NCBI GenBank assembly: GCA_965178585.1
Contig: OZ238267.1
Span: 434,001-498,000 of the forward strand
Length of the DNA: 64,000 bases
Direction: 5' to 3'
Source of the DNA: Marifrigoribacter sp965178585
Lineage (GTDB): Bacteria; Bacteroidota; Bacteroidia; Flavobacteriales; Flavobacteriaceae
Part shown: positions 49,038-57,819 of the stretch, piece after piece
How the letters are laid out: the number at the start of each line of letters is the position of its first letter
How positions within the stretch are numbered: position 1 is the stretch's first letter
Notes under the pieces: generated by a model
What the model was told of the DNA's origin: nothing
The model's database searches: none
What the model saw: only the letters and a program-made list of their open reading frames with translations
Position numbers and translations under genes: made by a program

Positions 49038-52000
49038 TTATCCAATTACTGTATTTGTTAATCCTCTCCAGGATTGGATTTTCAATTTCAATTTATGAAC
49101 GATAAAGAATAGTACCGGAACCACAATTAATGTTAAAAATGTAGCAATGATTAAACCATAAATTACAGTCCATGCTAAAGGCCCCCAGAAAACAACATTA
49201 TCTCCTCCAAAATATATATTTGGATCTCCATCACTAAATAATGTAAAAAAGTTGATGTTAAACCCTATTGCAAGAGGAATTAACCCTAATATGGTAGTTA
49301 TTGCAGTTAATAACACTGGACGTAATCTTGCTCTACCTCCTTCAACAATAGATTCTTTAACATTAGCAGCAGTTAATAGATCATGATCATCCATGCCCTT
49401 TGCTATCATTTTACGATCGATTAATAACTGAGTGTAATCTAGTAGAACAACTCCGTTATTTACTACAATTCCGGCTAATGAAATAATACCCATCATCGTC
49501 ATCATAATAACAAAAGCACTACCCGTTAATACAATACCACCAAATACACCTATTAAACTTAAGAAAATAGCAAGCATGATAATAGCTGGTTTTGAAACAG
49601 AGTTAAATTGGAAAATTAAAATTAAAAAGATAAGTCCTAATCCAGAGAAAAAAGCACCTAATAAAAATGCCATTTGCTTATTTTGTTCTTCGATTTGTCC
49701 AGTATAATCTATTTTAATGTCGTTTGATAATTCTGGAAAATCTTTCATTTCGTTTTGTATATTCGAAACGATCACTCCTGCATCTGTATAACCTGGAGCC
49801 AATGCAGAATAAACGGTTACTACACGTTTTGTGTCTTTATGTTTAATGGCACTAAATCCAGAACTGTTCTTTTGTTTAGCAATTACAGATACTGGGATTT
49901 CTTTTATTTTTCCTGTTGCGGGATCTCTAAAGATAATTTTTTGATCGAATAAAGCACTAGTGCTATACCTGTCTTCTTTATTAAATCGAACATAAATATC
50001 ATAATCATCACCACCTTCTTTATAAACACCTGCTTTAGATCCAAAAATAGAGTTTCGTAAAATTTGCCCTACTTGACCAGAACTTACTCCTAATTCTCCC
50101 GCTTTTTGACGATCAATTTCAACTTGCATGGATGGTTTAGATTTGTTTACATCTATTTTTAATTCATCAATACCTGCTATGTTTTTTGTATTGATAAATT
50201 CTCTCATCCTTTCTGCAATAAGTATTAACTCTGCATAATCTGACCCCTCAATTTCAATATTAATAGGTGCTCCAGCTGGTGGTCCATTCGCATCTTTTTC
50301 AACAGAAATTAATACTCCAGGGTAAATTCCTACCAAAGCTTCTTGAACTTTCTGACGTAATAACTCACTATCAGCACCTCTTCTATATTTGTATTCTCGC
50401 ATAGAAGCTGTAATTTTTCCACGATGAGGCATTTCTGCAGTGGAGCCTCCATCGGTTTGTGGATTACCTGCTCCTTCTCCAACTTGAGATACAACACTTT
50501 CGACTAAATAATTATAACCATCATCAGTATACTCAGCGTCATTTAAAATTCCATAAACACGATCTTCAATTTTTTTAGTAATAGTATTTGTTTTTTCAAT
50601 ATCGGTACCTTGAGGGTATTCTATATATACAATTATTTGGTTGGGAGTATTGTCTGGAAAAAACTCTACTTTGGTTCTTTGTGATGCAACGGAGTAACCA
50701 AAACCAGCAAATGCAACTATTAATAATATTACCGTACCAATAGTCAATATATATGGCATAGAACCATTTAATGCTCCTCGTAATGTCTTTTCATATATTC
50801 TTTCCCATTTAGGGATAGTTCTCATTTGAAAACGATTAGCGATTTTCCTTAACCCAAAACGGTAAGCCCAAATCATAATAGCTGTAAAAATCATTACACT
50901 ACCTAAACCTCTATAAGCACCTCCAAATATTAAAATAAGTAAACCTATTCCAGACATTATACTCGATATTGTAATGATTTTCTTTAATGGCATATCGGAA
51001 TCTTCTGTTTTCATAAACTGAGATACCATTACCGAATTAAAAAAGATAGCAACAAATAGGGAAGATCCTAAAACTACTGAAAGTGTTATAGGAAGGTATA
51101 TCATGAACTCACCCATAACCCCAGGCCAAAGGCCTAATGGAATAAAAGCTGCAACAGTTGTTGCTGTAGATATTATTATTGGAAATGCAATTTCACTGAT
51201 TCCTTTTTTTGCGGCTTCAATTCTAGACATTCCTTCTTCATCCATCAATCGATATACGTTTTCTACAACTACAATACCGTTATCGACCAACATTCCAAGT
51301 CCCATAATTAAACCAAAAAGGATCATTGTATTCATGGTATAACCTAAATAGTTTAATATCATTAAAGACATAAACATGGACATAGGTATTGCAAACCCAA
51401 CAAACAATGCATTTTTAAACCCTAAAAAGAACATTAAAACAGTAACAACCAAAATAATCCCAAATAGAATATTATTTACCAAATCATCAACTTGTCCAAT
51501 AGTTTTTGAAGATTGATCGTTAGCAATAGTTACTTTTAAATTGCTTGGGAATATATCTTCTATAGCTTTTTCAACAATAATTTTTATTTTATCAGCGGCT
51601 GCGACCATGTTTTTTCCAGCTCTCTTTTTAACATCAAGCATTACTACAGGGTCACCGAATTCCCTAGCGTACGTAGTTCTTTCCTTCTCTTTAAAATAAA
51701 CAGATGCAATGTTTTTTAAATAAATAGGCTTGTTATCATCTGTTTTTACAACAAAATTTTCTAAATCTGAAGGAGCAGCAATTTCTCCAATTACACGAAT
51801 TGTTCTTCTTTGACCACTTGCAATAAAATTACCTGCAGACATGGTTACATTCCCATTATTGATTGCTGTAATTATATCGTCGAAACTTACTTTTGCAGCC
51901 ATCATTTTATAGACATCTACTGCAACTTCTACTTCTCTTTCTTGAGCACCACGAATATCAACTTGTTTAATTTCAAGTAAATTTTCTATTTCGTCTTCTA

Positions 52001-52526
52001 AATATTCCCCATACTCTTTTAACCTTTCTATAGGATAATCTCCAGATATATTGATATTTAAAATTGGCATTTCTTCAGACATACTCAAGTCGAAAACATT
52101 TGGTTCTACTTTAGCACCGTTAAATGTTGGCCAATCCTCTCCAGAGGTTTCGGTTTCAATTTCGTCTTTTACTTTTTGTTTGGCAAATTCAACTTCAATG
52201 TTTTCATCAAACTCTACGATAACCATAGAAATATCCTCTTGTGATGTAGAAGTAATTTCAACAACGTTACTTACAGTTTTTAAAACATCTTCTAATGGCG
52301 TTGTAATTAGTTTTTCAATATCTTCAGCTGTATTTCCAGGATAAACAGAACTGACGTAAATTTTAGTTTCCTTTATTTCAGGGAAACTTTCTCGTGGCAT
52401 ACTAAAATAAGCAGATATCCCTGAAAACAATATTATTGCCATCATCATATAGATGGTGGTTTTGTTATTTATCGCCCATGATGATAACCCAAACTCTTTG
52501 TTGATATTTTTTTGTTTTTTACTCAT
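49038..52526 (-). CDS. RND efflux pump inner-membrane transporter (AcrB/HAE family)
   Basis: 1162 residues with the 12-helix RND plan: a first helix near 20-40, a large periplasmic loop, a helix bundle with GLGMLVDNGIVVVENVYR in TM4 (proton-relay Asp), a second loop, and a second bundle containing ISLAGIVVNNGVVLLDYTQ. It exports drugs or lipophilic compounds across both membranes with the adaptor and the TolC-type gene upstream. An insertion between the bundles (about 510-590) makes it longer than AcrB. The start overlaps the adaptor gene by 8 bases. Substrate cannot be deduced. Confidence 0.94.
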   Translation of the reverse strand: MSKKQKNINKEFGLSSWAINNKTTIYMMMAIILFSGISAYFSMPRESFPEIKETKIYVSSVYPGNTAEDIEKLITTPLEDVLKTVSNVVEITSTSQEDISMVIVEFDENIEVEFAKQKVKDEIETETSGEDWPTFNGAKVEPNVFDLSMSEEMPILNINISGDYPIERLKEYGEYLEDEIENLLEIKQVDIRGAQEREVEVAVDVYKMMAAKVSFDDIITAINNGNVTMSAGNFIASGQRRTIRVIGEIAAPSDLENFVVKTDDNKPIYLKNIASVYFKEKERTTYAREFGDPVVMLDVKKRAGKNMVAAADKIKIIVEKAIEDIFPSNLKVTIANDQSSKTIGQVDDLVNNILFGIILVVTVLMFFLGFKNALFVGFAIPMSMFMSLMILNYLGYTMNTMILFGLIMGLGMLVDNGIVVVENVYRLMDEEGMSRIEAAKKGISEIAFPIIISTATTVAAFIPLGLWPGVMGEFMIYLPITLSVVLGSSLFVAIFFNSVMVSQFMKTEDSDMPLKKIITISSIMSGIGLLILIFGGAYRGLGSVMIFTAIMIWAYRFGLRKIANRFQMRTIPKWERIYEKTLRGALNGSMPYILTIGTVILLIVAFAGFGYSVASQRTKVEFFPDNTPNQIIVYIEYPQGTDIEKTNTITKKIEDRVYGILNDAEYTDDGYNYLVESVVSQVGEGAGNPQTDGGSTAEMPHRGKITASMREYKYRRGADSELLRQKVQEALVGIYPGVLISVEKDANGPPAGAPINIEIEGSDYAELILIAERMREFINTKNIAGIDELKIDVNKSKPSMQVEIDRQKAGELGVSSGQVGQILRNSIFGSKAGVYKEGGDDYDIYVRFNKEDRYSTSALFDQKIIFRDPATGKIKEIPVSVIAKQKNSSGFSAIKHKDTKRVVTVYSALAPGYTDAGVIVSNIQNEMKDFPELSNDIKIDYTGQIEEQNKQMAFLLGAFFSGLGLIFLILIFQFNSVSKPAIIMLAIFLSLIGVFGGIVLTGSAFVIMMTMMGIISLAGIVVNNGVVLLDYTQLLIDRKMIAKGMDDHDLLTAANVKESIVEGGRARLRPVLLTAITTILGLIPLAIGFNINFFTLFSDGDPNIYFGGDNVVFWGPLAWTVIYGLIIATFLTLIVVPVLFFIVHKLKLKIQSWRGLTNTVIG

Positions 52527-53697
52527 TGCTTTCCACGTTTAAAATTTTCACGTTTTGTCCGTCTTTTACATTACGAGCACCTTCGTTAACTATAATATCA
52601 TTACTTGTAACACCTTCTAAAACTTCAACAAAATCTCCTTGCGTTTTTCCAGTTTTTACAATCATTTTTTTAGCAGTCGCTTCATTATCTTCATTAATGT
52701 TTTGTGCTACAAAAATGTATTGTTCTCCTAATGAATTTTCTGAAATAATACTTTGAGGGATTAATACTGCTTTTTCGCTTGAATAATCATTTATTTTAAT
52801 CTTTGCAGTAAGATTAGGCTTTATATGTTTGTTTTTATTTGGAGTTAGAACGGTAATCTTAAAAGTTCGATTACTTGGATTTATAAAATTACTTACTTGA
52901 TCTACTTTTGTATTTATAGTTTCTCCTAAAACTGGAAAATAAACTTCAACAGTTTTACCTGGAACAATGCTACTTAAGTACCCTTCTGGGACTTCAGCTT
53001 CAATATACATATTGTCCAGATTTACTAGTCTAATTAATTGAGAAGCTCCAGCTCCAACAACAGTTCCTTGTTCTGTAATAATATCATCAATAATTCCTGA
53101 AAATGGAGCTCGAACTGAAGTTTTAGCTAGTTGAGATTTCATTTGGTTTACGGCATTTTCTTGACCTTCATAAGTCGCTTTAGCTTGTAAAAATTCAATC
53201 TCACTACCTATTTTTTGTTCCCAAAGACGTTTCTGTCTTTCAAATGTAGTTTTTGCTAAACTTAATTGTACTTCCATTTGAGCTACTTGTTGAGACATAC
53301 CTCCATCATCAATAGTTGCTAGTATTTGTCCCTTAGTAACCTTTTGTCCTTCATTTACATAAACTTTTGTTAGTAATCCGGAATATTCAGGATATAAAAT
53401 TAAATTCTGTTTTGTTGCAACAGATCCTTGTAATTCTAAAAAGTGAATAAAATTGCTTGTTTTAACTTGGAATGCAGTTACTAGGGGGTATTTTTTTATA
53501 GTATCTAAACTGGAGATTGCTGCGTCAATAATTTTTAATTTTCCATTAATTGTAGTTTGTTCAGTAACTAACTCATTACGTTTTTCTCTTATTTTATTTA
53601 AATCGTTACTTTCTATTATAGATTCAATAGATTTTGAATCACCACCACATGAAATGGTTAGTATTGCTAGGGTTAATAGTAAAAATATTTTTTTCAT
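52519..53697 (-). CDS. RND efflux periplasmic adaptor (membrane fusion protein)
   Basis: 392 residues. Lipoprotein signal MKKIFLLLTLAILTISCGGDSKS with Cys at about 17. Then a coiled coil (IREKRNELVTEQTTINGKLK), a lipoyl/biotinyl half-motif (VKTSNFIHFLELQGSV...LYPEYSGLLTKVYVNEGQKVTKGQILATID), a helical hairpin, and the beta-barrel and membrane-proximal domains (VRAPFSGIIDDIITEQGTVVG; LIPQSIISENSLGEQYIFVA). It links the RND pump to the TolC-like channel. Preceded by the TolC gene (21 bases) and overlapping the pump gene. Confidence 0.94.
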   Translation of the reverse strand: MKKIFLLLTLAILTISCGGDSKSIESIIESNDLNKIREKRNELVTEQTTINGKLKIIDAAISSLDTIKKYPLVTAFQVKTSNFIHFLELQGSVATKQNLILYPEYSGLLTKVYVNEGQKVTKGQILATIDDGGMSQQVAQMEVQLSLAKTTFERQKRLWEQKIGSEIEFLQAKATYEGQENAVNQMKSQLAKTSVRAPFSGIIDDIITEQGTVVGAGASQLIRLVNLDNMYIEAEVPEGYLSSIVPGKTVEVYFPVLGETINTKVDQVSNFINPSNRTFKITVLTPNKNKHIKPNLTAKIKINDYSSEKAVLIPQSIISENSLGEQYIFVAQNINEDNEATAKKMIVKTGKTQGDFVEVLEGVTSNDIIVNEGARNVKDGQNVKILNVESNE

Positions 53698-53718
53698 TTT
53701 ATTAATTTATAGTAGTGA

Positions 53719-55077
53719 TTAATTAGTTGTTTTTAATTGTGGTGTGTTTAAAACTGTTTCTAAATCTGCTTTAGTTGTTATAACTCTAAGCATGGCTTCG
53801 AAATAATTTTGTTGAGCAGTATATAATTGTATTTGTGCATTACGTAAGTCGAAACTTGTTGCTAGTCCTTCTAAAAATTTAATTTGATTTTTTTTCTCAA
53901 CACGTTCCGATAAATCTAAATTCTTTTTGTTGTCATTATAAATTTCTATTGCAAAACGATAATTGTTTTTTGCAGTATTTAGTTCTAACATAATACTTTG
54001 GTATGTTTCAGTTAAATTGGTTTCTGCTTGTTCTAAAGCTATTCTTGCTTGTTGTGTTCTTGCACTTCGCATCCCACTACTAATAATTGGGATATTCATA
54101 CTAACTCCTAACAATGAAGATTGATACCATTTTTGATCATTGCTAAAGAAATTGAAGGAGTCACTATTTGCTTGTGTACCATAATTAACAAAAGCTGCTA
54201 AATTTGGAATCGAATAGGACTTTTCTAATTTTAACTCTAAGACACGTTGATCTGTAAAATTACTTGCTATTTTATAATCGACGTTATTTTCAATATTCAG
54301 GTTTTCTTCTAAAAATTCAAGACTTATATTTTGTTGAGTTAATGTATCTAGATTATCAAGCATCTCAACATCACTTTCTACATCTATACCTAAAGCTAGA
54401 TTGAACATTTGTTGTGCAATTACCAATGTTCGTCTTGAGTTTTTTAATTGTGTATTTAAATTAATAAGTGTTATTTCTAACTGCTCTACACTTTCTTCTT
54501 CGGTAAATCCATTTTCATAAAAAGCTTTGGTTTCAGTAAGATTGTTCTCAAGATTAACTTTGTTAAGCTTAAAAATTTCTACTAATTCTTTTGAAAGCAG
54601 CACACTTCCGTAAGCATTTATAACACCTCTTCTAACTTCAAGTTGTGTTTTTTCTTCAGCGTTTTCTGAATAATCTAAAAATGTTTTTGCAGCTTGTAAC
54701 CCTACTAAATAACTACCGTCAAAAATTAATTGAGTTAAGGTTGCACCTACAGACGCATTTTGCTTAGTTCCAAAAACAACAGGAACAAAAGTTCCAGGAT
54801 CTCCTCCAGCAATTTCACCAGGTAAAAGAGTAGTTGGTTGTTTTAAATTGTTTTGATAAGAAATACTCCCATCTAATTGAGGTAAACCTGCTGCAGTAGT
54901 TTCCCATTTTTTCTTGATTGCTATTGCAATATCTCTTCTTGCATTAATAGCTGCATAACTACTATCTAGAGCAAAATCAATAGCTTGCTCTAGTGTGAAT
55001 TTATATTTTTGATTTTGTTGTGACATCATAGTTGATGACAATAAAACAAAACTTATTAAGATGAATACTTTATTCAT
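53719..55077 (-). CDS. TolC family outer membrane efflux channel
   Basis: 452 residues from ATG 55077 (MNKVFILISFVLLSSTMMSQQNQKYKFTLEQAIDFAL), a clean signal peptide. The frame stays open upstream to 55161, but that part overlaps the TetR gene and is not signal-like. Two OEP repeats with long amphipathic helices are seen (ELKLEKSYSIPNLAAFVNYG, EQAETNLTETYQSIMLELNTAKNNYRFA). It starts 2 bases after the TetR stop, so translational coupling is likely. It is the outer-membrane duct of the efflux system. Confidence 0.92.
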   Translation of the reverse strand: MNKVFILISFVLLSSTMMSQQNQKYKFTLEQAIDFALDSSYAAINARRDIAIAIKKKWETTAAGLPQLDGSISYQNNLKQPTTLLPGEIAGGDPGTFVPVVFGTKQNASVGATLTQLIFDGSYLVGLQAAKTFLDYSENAEEKTQLEVRRGVINAYGSVLLSKELVEIFKLNKVNLENNLTETKAFYENGFTEEESVEQLEITLINLNTQLKNSRRTLVIAQQMFNLALGIDVESDVEMLDNLDTLTQQNISLEFLEENLNIENNVDYKIASNFTDQRVLELKLEKSYSIPNLAAFVNYGTQANSDSFNFFSNDQKWYQSSLLGVSMNIPIISSGMRSARTQQARIALEQAETNLTETYQSIMLELNTAKNNYRFAIEIYNDNKKNLDLSERVEKKNQIKFLEGLATSFDLRNAQIQLYTAQQNYFEAMLRVITTKADLETVLNTPQLKTTN

Positions 55078-55079
55078 TA

Positions 55080-55679
55080 TTATTGTTTTTTTATGATTTG
55101 ATTGAGTGTGTTTAATCCTTCTTTTGTAATAATTCCTCTTAAGTGATATTCTAAGAAACAATCCATAATTTCTTTTCTAGTAAAAACTTCAGCAGGGAAA
55201 AGAGATTCATCTTTTATACCTGTTATACCAAGAAAATATATTCTTGAAACAAATTCATCTTTAAGGTTTGTTCTGTAAAGCCCTAATTCTATTCCTCTTT
55301 CAAAATTGTTTACTACACAACCTTGCATTAATTCAAATTGCTTTTTCTTAAGTGATTCGTTAATCTCTGGATAGTATTTGCAAAGTTGATAATGAGGAGA
55401 AGTCTTTTCATTTTTTAAATGGACCATCACATATTTTTTGATTTCATACAATTCTTCAATTGGATTTTTATTAAGATCACAAATACAATTGATTTCGTGT
55501 GATATAGTTTCAAATACTTGAAATGATGCTGCTTCAACTAATTGAGTTTTATTGCTAAAATGAGAATAAATGGTTTTTTTAGAAATATGCATTTCAGATG
55601 CAATATCATCCATAGTAACACTTTTAAACCCATAGTTAATAAATAACTCAATTGCTTTTTGTAATATTTTTTCTTTCAA
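55080..55679 (-). CDS. TetR family repressor of the efflux operon
   Basis: 199 residues. The N-terminal HTH is clear at about 22-46 (VTMDDIASEMHISKKTIYSHFSNKTQLVEAA); the C-terminal ligand/dimer domain has no strong match but includes cysteines (ICDLNKNP, YQLCKYYPE). It is the first gene of the operon with tolC, adaptor and pump. A 9-bp inverted repeat covers its promoter, so it probably represses the whole operon and is released by a pump substrate. Confidence 0.92.
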   Translation of the reverse strand: MKEKILQKAIELFINYGFKSVTMDDIASEMHISKKTIYSHFSNKTQLVEAASFQVFETISHEINCICDLNKNPIEELYEIKKYVMVHLKNEKTSPHYQLCKYYPEINESLKKKQFELMQGCVVNNFERGIELGLYRTNLKDEFVSRIYFLGITGIKDESLFPAEVFTRKEIMDCFLEYHLRGIITKEGLNTLNQIIKKQ

Positions 55680-55698
55680 AACTTTAATTTAACGGGCG

Positions 55699-55739
55699 CA
55701 AAAATACGAAAGGAAACTTTAAAAACAAAAAAAGTTTCC
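55699..55739 (-). promoter_or_regulatory. Promoter and putative TetR operator of the efflux operon
   Basis: -7 box TATTTTTG (minus 55706-55699) with TTG (-33) at 55728-55726, spacing 19, a perfect match to the Bacteroidota promoter. GGAAACTTT (55712-55720) and AAAGTTTCC (55731-55739) form a perfect 9-bp inverted repeat whose 10-base centre contains the -33 TTG, so bound repressor would block it. Confidence 0.75.
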
Positions 55740-55790
55740 AAAGTTTTAACAAATTTTTTAATAGCATAAAAGGGAAATTTATTTTTATGA

Positions 55791-55820
55791 TTGAAAATTG
55801 ATTTTCGAATAGTATTTTTG
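55791..55820 (+). promoter_or_regulatory. Promoter of the polyprenyl synthetase gene
   Basis: TTG (55791-55793), 19 bases, TATTTTTG (55813-55820); a perfect -33/-7 pair, 14 bases before the ATG. Confidence 0.75.
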
Positions 55821-55834
55821 TTGAAACTTATTAA

Positions 55835-56809
55835 ATGAAAGGAATAGAAAATTATACTATATCACTTCAGAATTATCTTGATGAAATAGTATTTGTAAAA
55901 GATCCCGTACAACTTTATAACCCTATTAAATACATAGTTTCTTTAGGTGGAAAAAGATTAAGGCCCGTACTAACCTTAATGGCTTGTGATTTTTTTAATA
56001 AAGATTTTGAAGAAGCACTTCCTGCTGCTTTAGCTCTCGAATTATTTCATAACTTCTCTTTAATTCATGACGATATTATGGATGAAGCTCCTTTGCGTAG
56101 AGGGAAAGAAACAGTACATTATAAATGGGATTTAAATACAGGAATCCTTTCTGGGGATGCAATGTTAATATTGGCCTATCAGCTATTTGAAAACTACGAG
56201 CCTCAAAAATTTAGTGAATTAGCAAAACTTTTCAGTACAACCGCATTGCAAGTTTGTGAAGGTCAACAGTACGATGTAGATTTTGAAACCAGAAATGATG
56301 TGACTATTCCAGAATACCTAAAAATGATTGAATATAAAACAGCTGTTTTATTAGGAGCTGCTATAAAAATGGGAGCCATCGTAGCTGAAGCAACAGAAGA
56401 ATGTAAAGAAAATAGTTATAAGTTTGGTAGAAATTTAGGGATTGCTTTTCAATTACAAGATGATTATTTAGACTGTTTTGGGAATCCTGAAACCTTTGGC
56501 AAACAAATTGGAGGAGATATTATTGCAAATAAAAAAACTTACTTATATTTAAAAACACTAGAGAATTGCAATGCTTCAAATGCAGAAACTTTAAAGCAAT
56601 TATTTTCTGAAACCCCTAAAGATCCTGCTGATAAAATTAAAAAAGTTAAGCAATTATATATAGATTCGGGTGCTGCTAAGGAGTCCTTACAAGAAATTGT
56701 TAATTATACAAAAAAGGCAAATGTAATTATTGAACAGCTTCATATTTCTAAAAAAAATAAAGGAAAATTAAGAGCATTTAGCGATCAATTAATGAAACGG
56801 AAAGTTTAA
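55835..56809 (+). CDS. Long-chain polyprenyl diphosphate synthase (IspB-like)
   Basis: 324 residues. It has the two aspartate-rich motifs: DDIMDEAPLRRG near 83 and DDYLDCFG near 208, plus GGKRLRPVLTL near 40, and EGQQYDVDFE. It condenses isopentenyl diphosphate onto an allylic primer to make the side chain of menaquinone. The residue pattern before the first motif (ALALELFHNFSLIHDD) has bulky residues, and product length cannot be set by eye. The gene has a near-perfect promoter and leads a 115-residue gene by 7 bases. Confidence 0.9.
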   Translation: MKGIENYTISLQNYLDEIVFVKDPVQLYNPIKYIVSLGGKRLRPVLTLMACDFFNKDFEEALPAALALELFHNFSLIHDDIMDEAPLRRGKETVHYKWDLNTGILSGDAMLILAYQLFENYEPQKFSELAKLFSTTALQVCEGQQYDVDFETRNDVTIPEYLKMIEYKTAVLLGAAIKMGAIVAEATEECKENSYKFGRNLGIAFQLQDDYLDCFGNPETFGKQIGGDIIANKKTYLYLKTLENCNASNAETLKQLFSETPKDPADKIKKVKQLYIDSGAAKESLQEIVNYTKKANVIIEQLHISKKNKGKLRAFSDQLMKRKV

Positions 56810-56816
56810 AAACTTT

Positions 56817-57164
56817 ATGAAGAACCTATTAACTTCTGAAGAAATAATCACCCAATCTGAAGGGTCTCATTTATACAATAAATTAGTACATCAATTAAAT
56901 ATAGATTTTAACCGTGCCAATATAGATACCTCATTTATAAAGGATATATTACCCTCAGAATTAAAGGTGAAACTAAGAGAAGTTATTCATGGTTTATTAT
57001 TAAATAACTATTCTGAATACATAAATTTACTTTATATAATTGATGTTTCAGAAGAAAAAACAAAAAATATTGATGCACAAAGCACTCATGAAATATCGGA
57101 ATATATAACTTATCTTATTTTGCTTCGAGAATGGCAAAAAGTATGGTTTAAGAGTAAATATTAA
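56817..57164 (+). CDS. Small hypothetical protein in the polyprenyl synthetase operon
   Basis: 115 residues, soluble and helical (EEIITQSEGSHLYNKLVHQLNIDFNRANI, KVKLREVIHGLLLNN, EYITYLILLREWQKVWFKSKY). No signal or catalytic motif. It starts 7 bases after the synthetase stop and is in the same operon. Its last 4 bases overlap the end of the convergent gene at 57161. No function proposed. Confidence 0.7.
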   Translation: MKNLLTSEEIITQSEGSHLYNKLVHQLNIDFNRANIDTSFIKDILPSELKVKLREVIHGLLLNNYSEYINLLYIIDVSEEKTKNIDAQSTHEISEYITYLILLREWQKVWFKSKY

Positions 57165-57706
57165 AAGTAAACCCGTACAAAAGGATTGTAAGCATTGCCA
57201 TAAATACTTCGTTCGCTATCATAAAGTATATCAAAACGAATTCCCATTGTTACCGGACCTGTACTAAACCCAGCCCCTAAATACAAGCCTGGATACCAAT
57301 AACTTTCGTCAATATAGGGTGTTGTTTGCTCGTTCCAATTTCTATTTACATATAATTGCTCAAACTCTGCTGAAAATTGTAATTGAGGTATTACATTAAA
57401 TAAACCTAAAATGCTAGTTCCTAAAATGTAAGATTCATAATAGTATTTTTCACTACTATACGACATATTAAGGCCTACCCCAGTTGCAAACCTTTCATTA
57501 AATCTATAAACTCCACTTGGAGCTAAAGTCCCACTAAAAAAATCACTTCCAAAACTTAAACCGATACCACCGCCAAATTGCACATGTTGCCAAAATTGAG
57601 ATTTTTGCTTAGGAACTTTTTCTTGAGAATAACAATGACTGTTTGAAAAAAAGATAATTAAAACAACAACTATTATATATTTAGGGAAGTTAAAGGGCAT
57701 ATTCAT
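57161..57706 (-). CDS. Outer membrane beta-barrel-like protein
   Basis: 181 residues. Signal peptide from MPFNFPKYIIVVVLIIFFSNSHCYSQ. The mature part has alternating strands rich in Gly and aromatics (FGGGIGLSFGSDFFSG, PQLQFSAEFEQLYV, YWYPGLYLGAGFSTGPVTMGIRFDILY) and ends FVRVYF with a C-terminal Phe typical of barrels. Databases sometimes label such proteins alpha-ketoglutarate decarboxylase, from adjacency to sucA; nothing in the sequence supports an enzyme. It is convergent with the small gene at 56817 (4-base overlap) and divergent from sucA. Confidence 0.72.
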   Translation of the reverse strand: MNMPFNFPKYIIVVVLIIFFSNSHCYSQEKVPKQKSQFWQHVQFGGGIGLSFGSDFFSGTLAPSGVYRFNERFATGVGLNMSYSSEKYYYESYILGTSILGLFNVIPQLQFSAEFEQLYVNRNWNEQTTPYIDESYWYPGLYLGAGFSTGPVTMGIRFDILYDSERSIYGNAYNPFVRVYF

Positions 57707-57774
57707 CTTTTTTTATTTAAGATTGTTACCCCCTAAATATATAAAAATTAAGAATAGTTTTATTGTATTTATTG

Positions 57775-57782
57775 TATTTTTG
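57775..57782 (+). promoter_or_regulatory. -7 promoter element of sucA
   Basis: TATTTTTG followed by CCC, exact TAnnTTTG; leader of about 35 bases. No -33 TTG at the right distance. Confidence 0.5.
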
Positions 57783-57819
57783 CCCAGTTTTAAACAATTT
57801 AGACTATTAAAATCCTATT

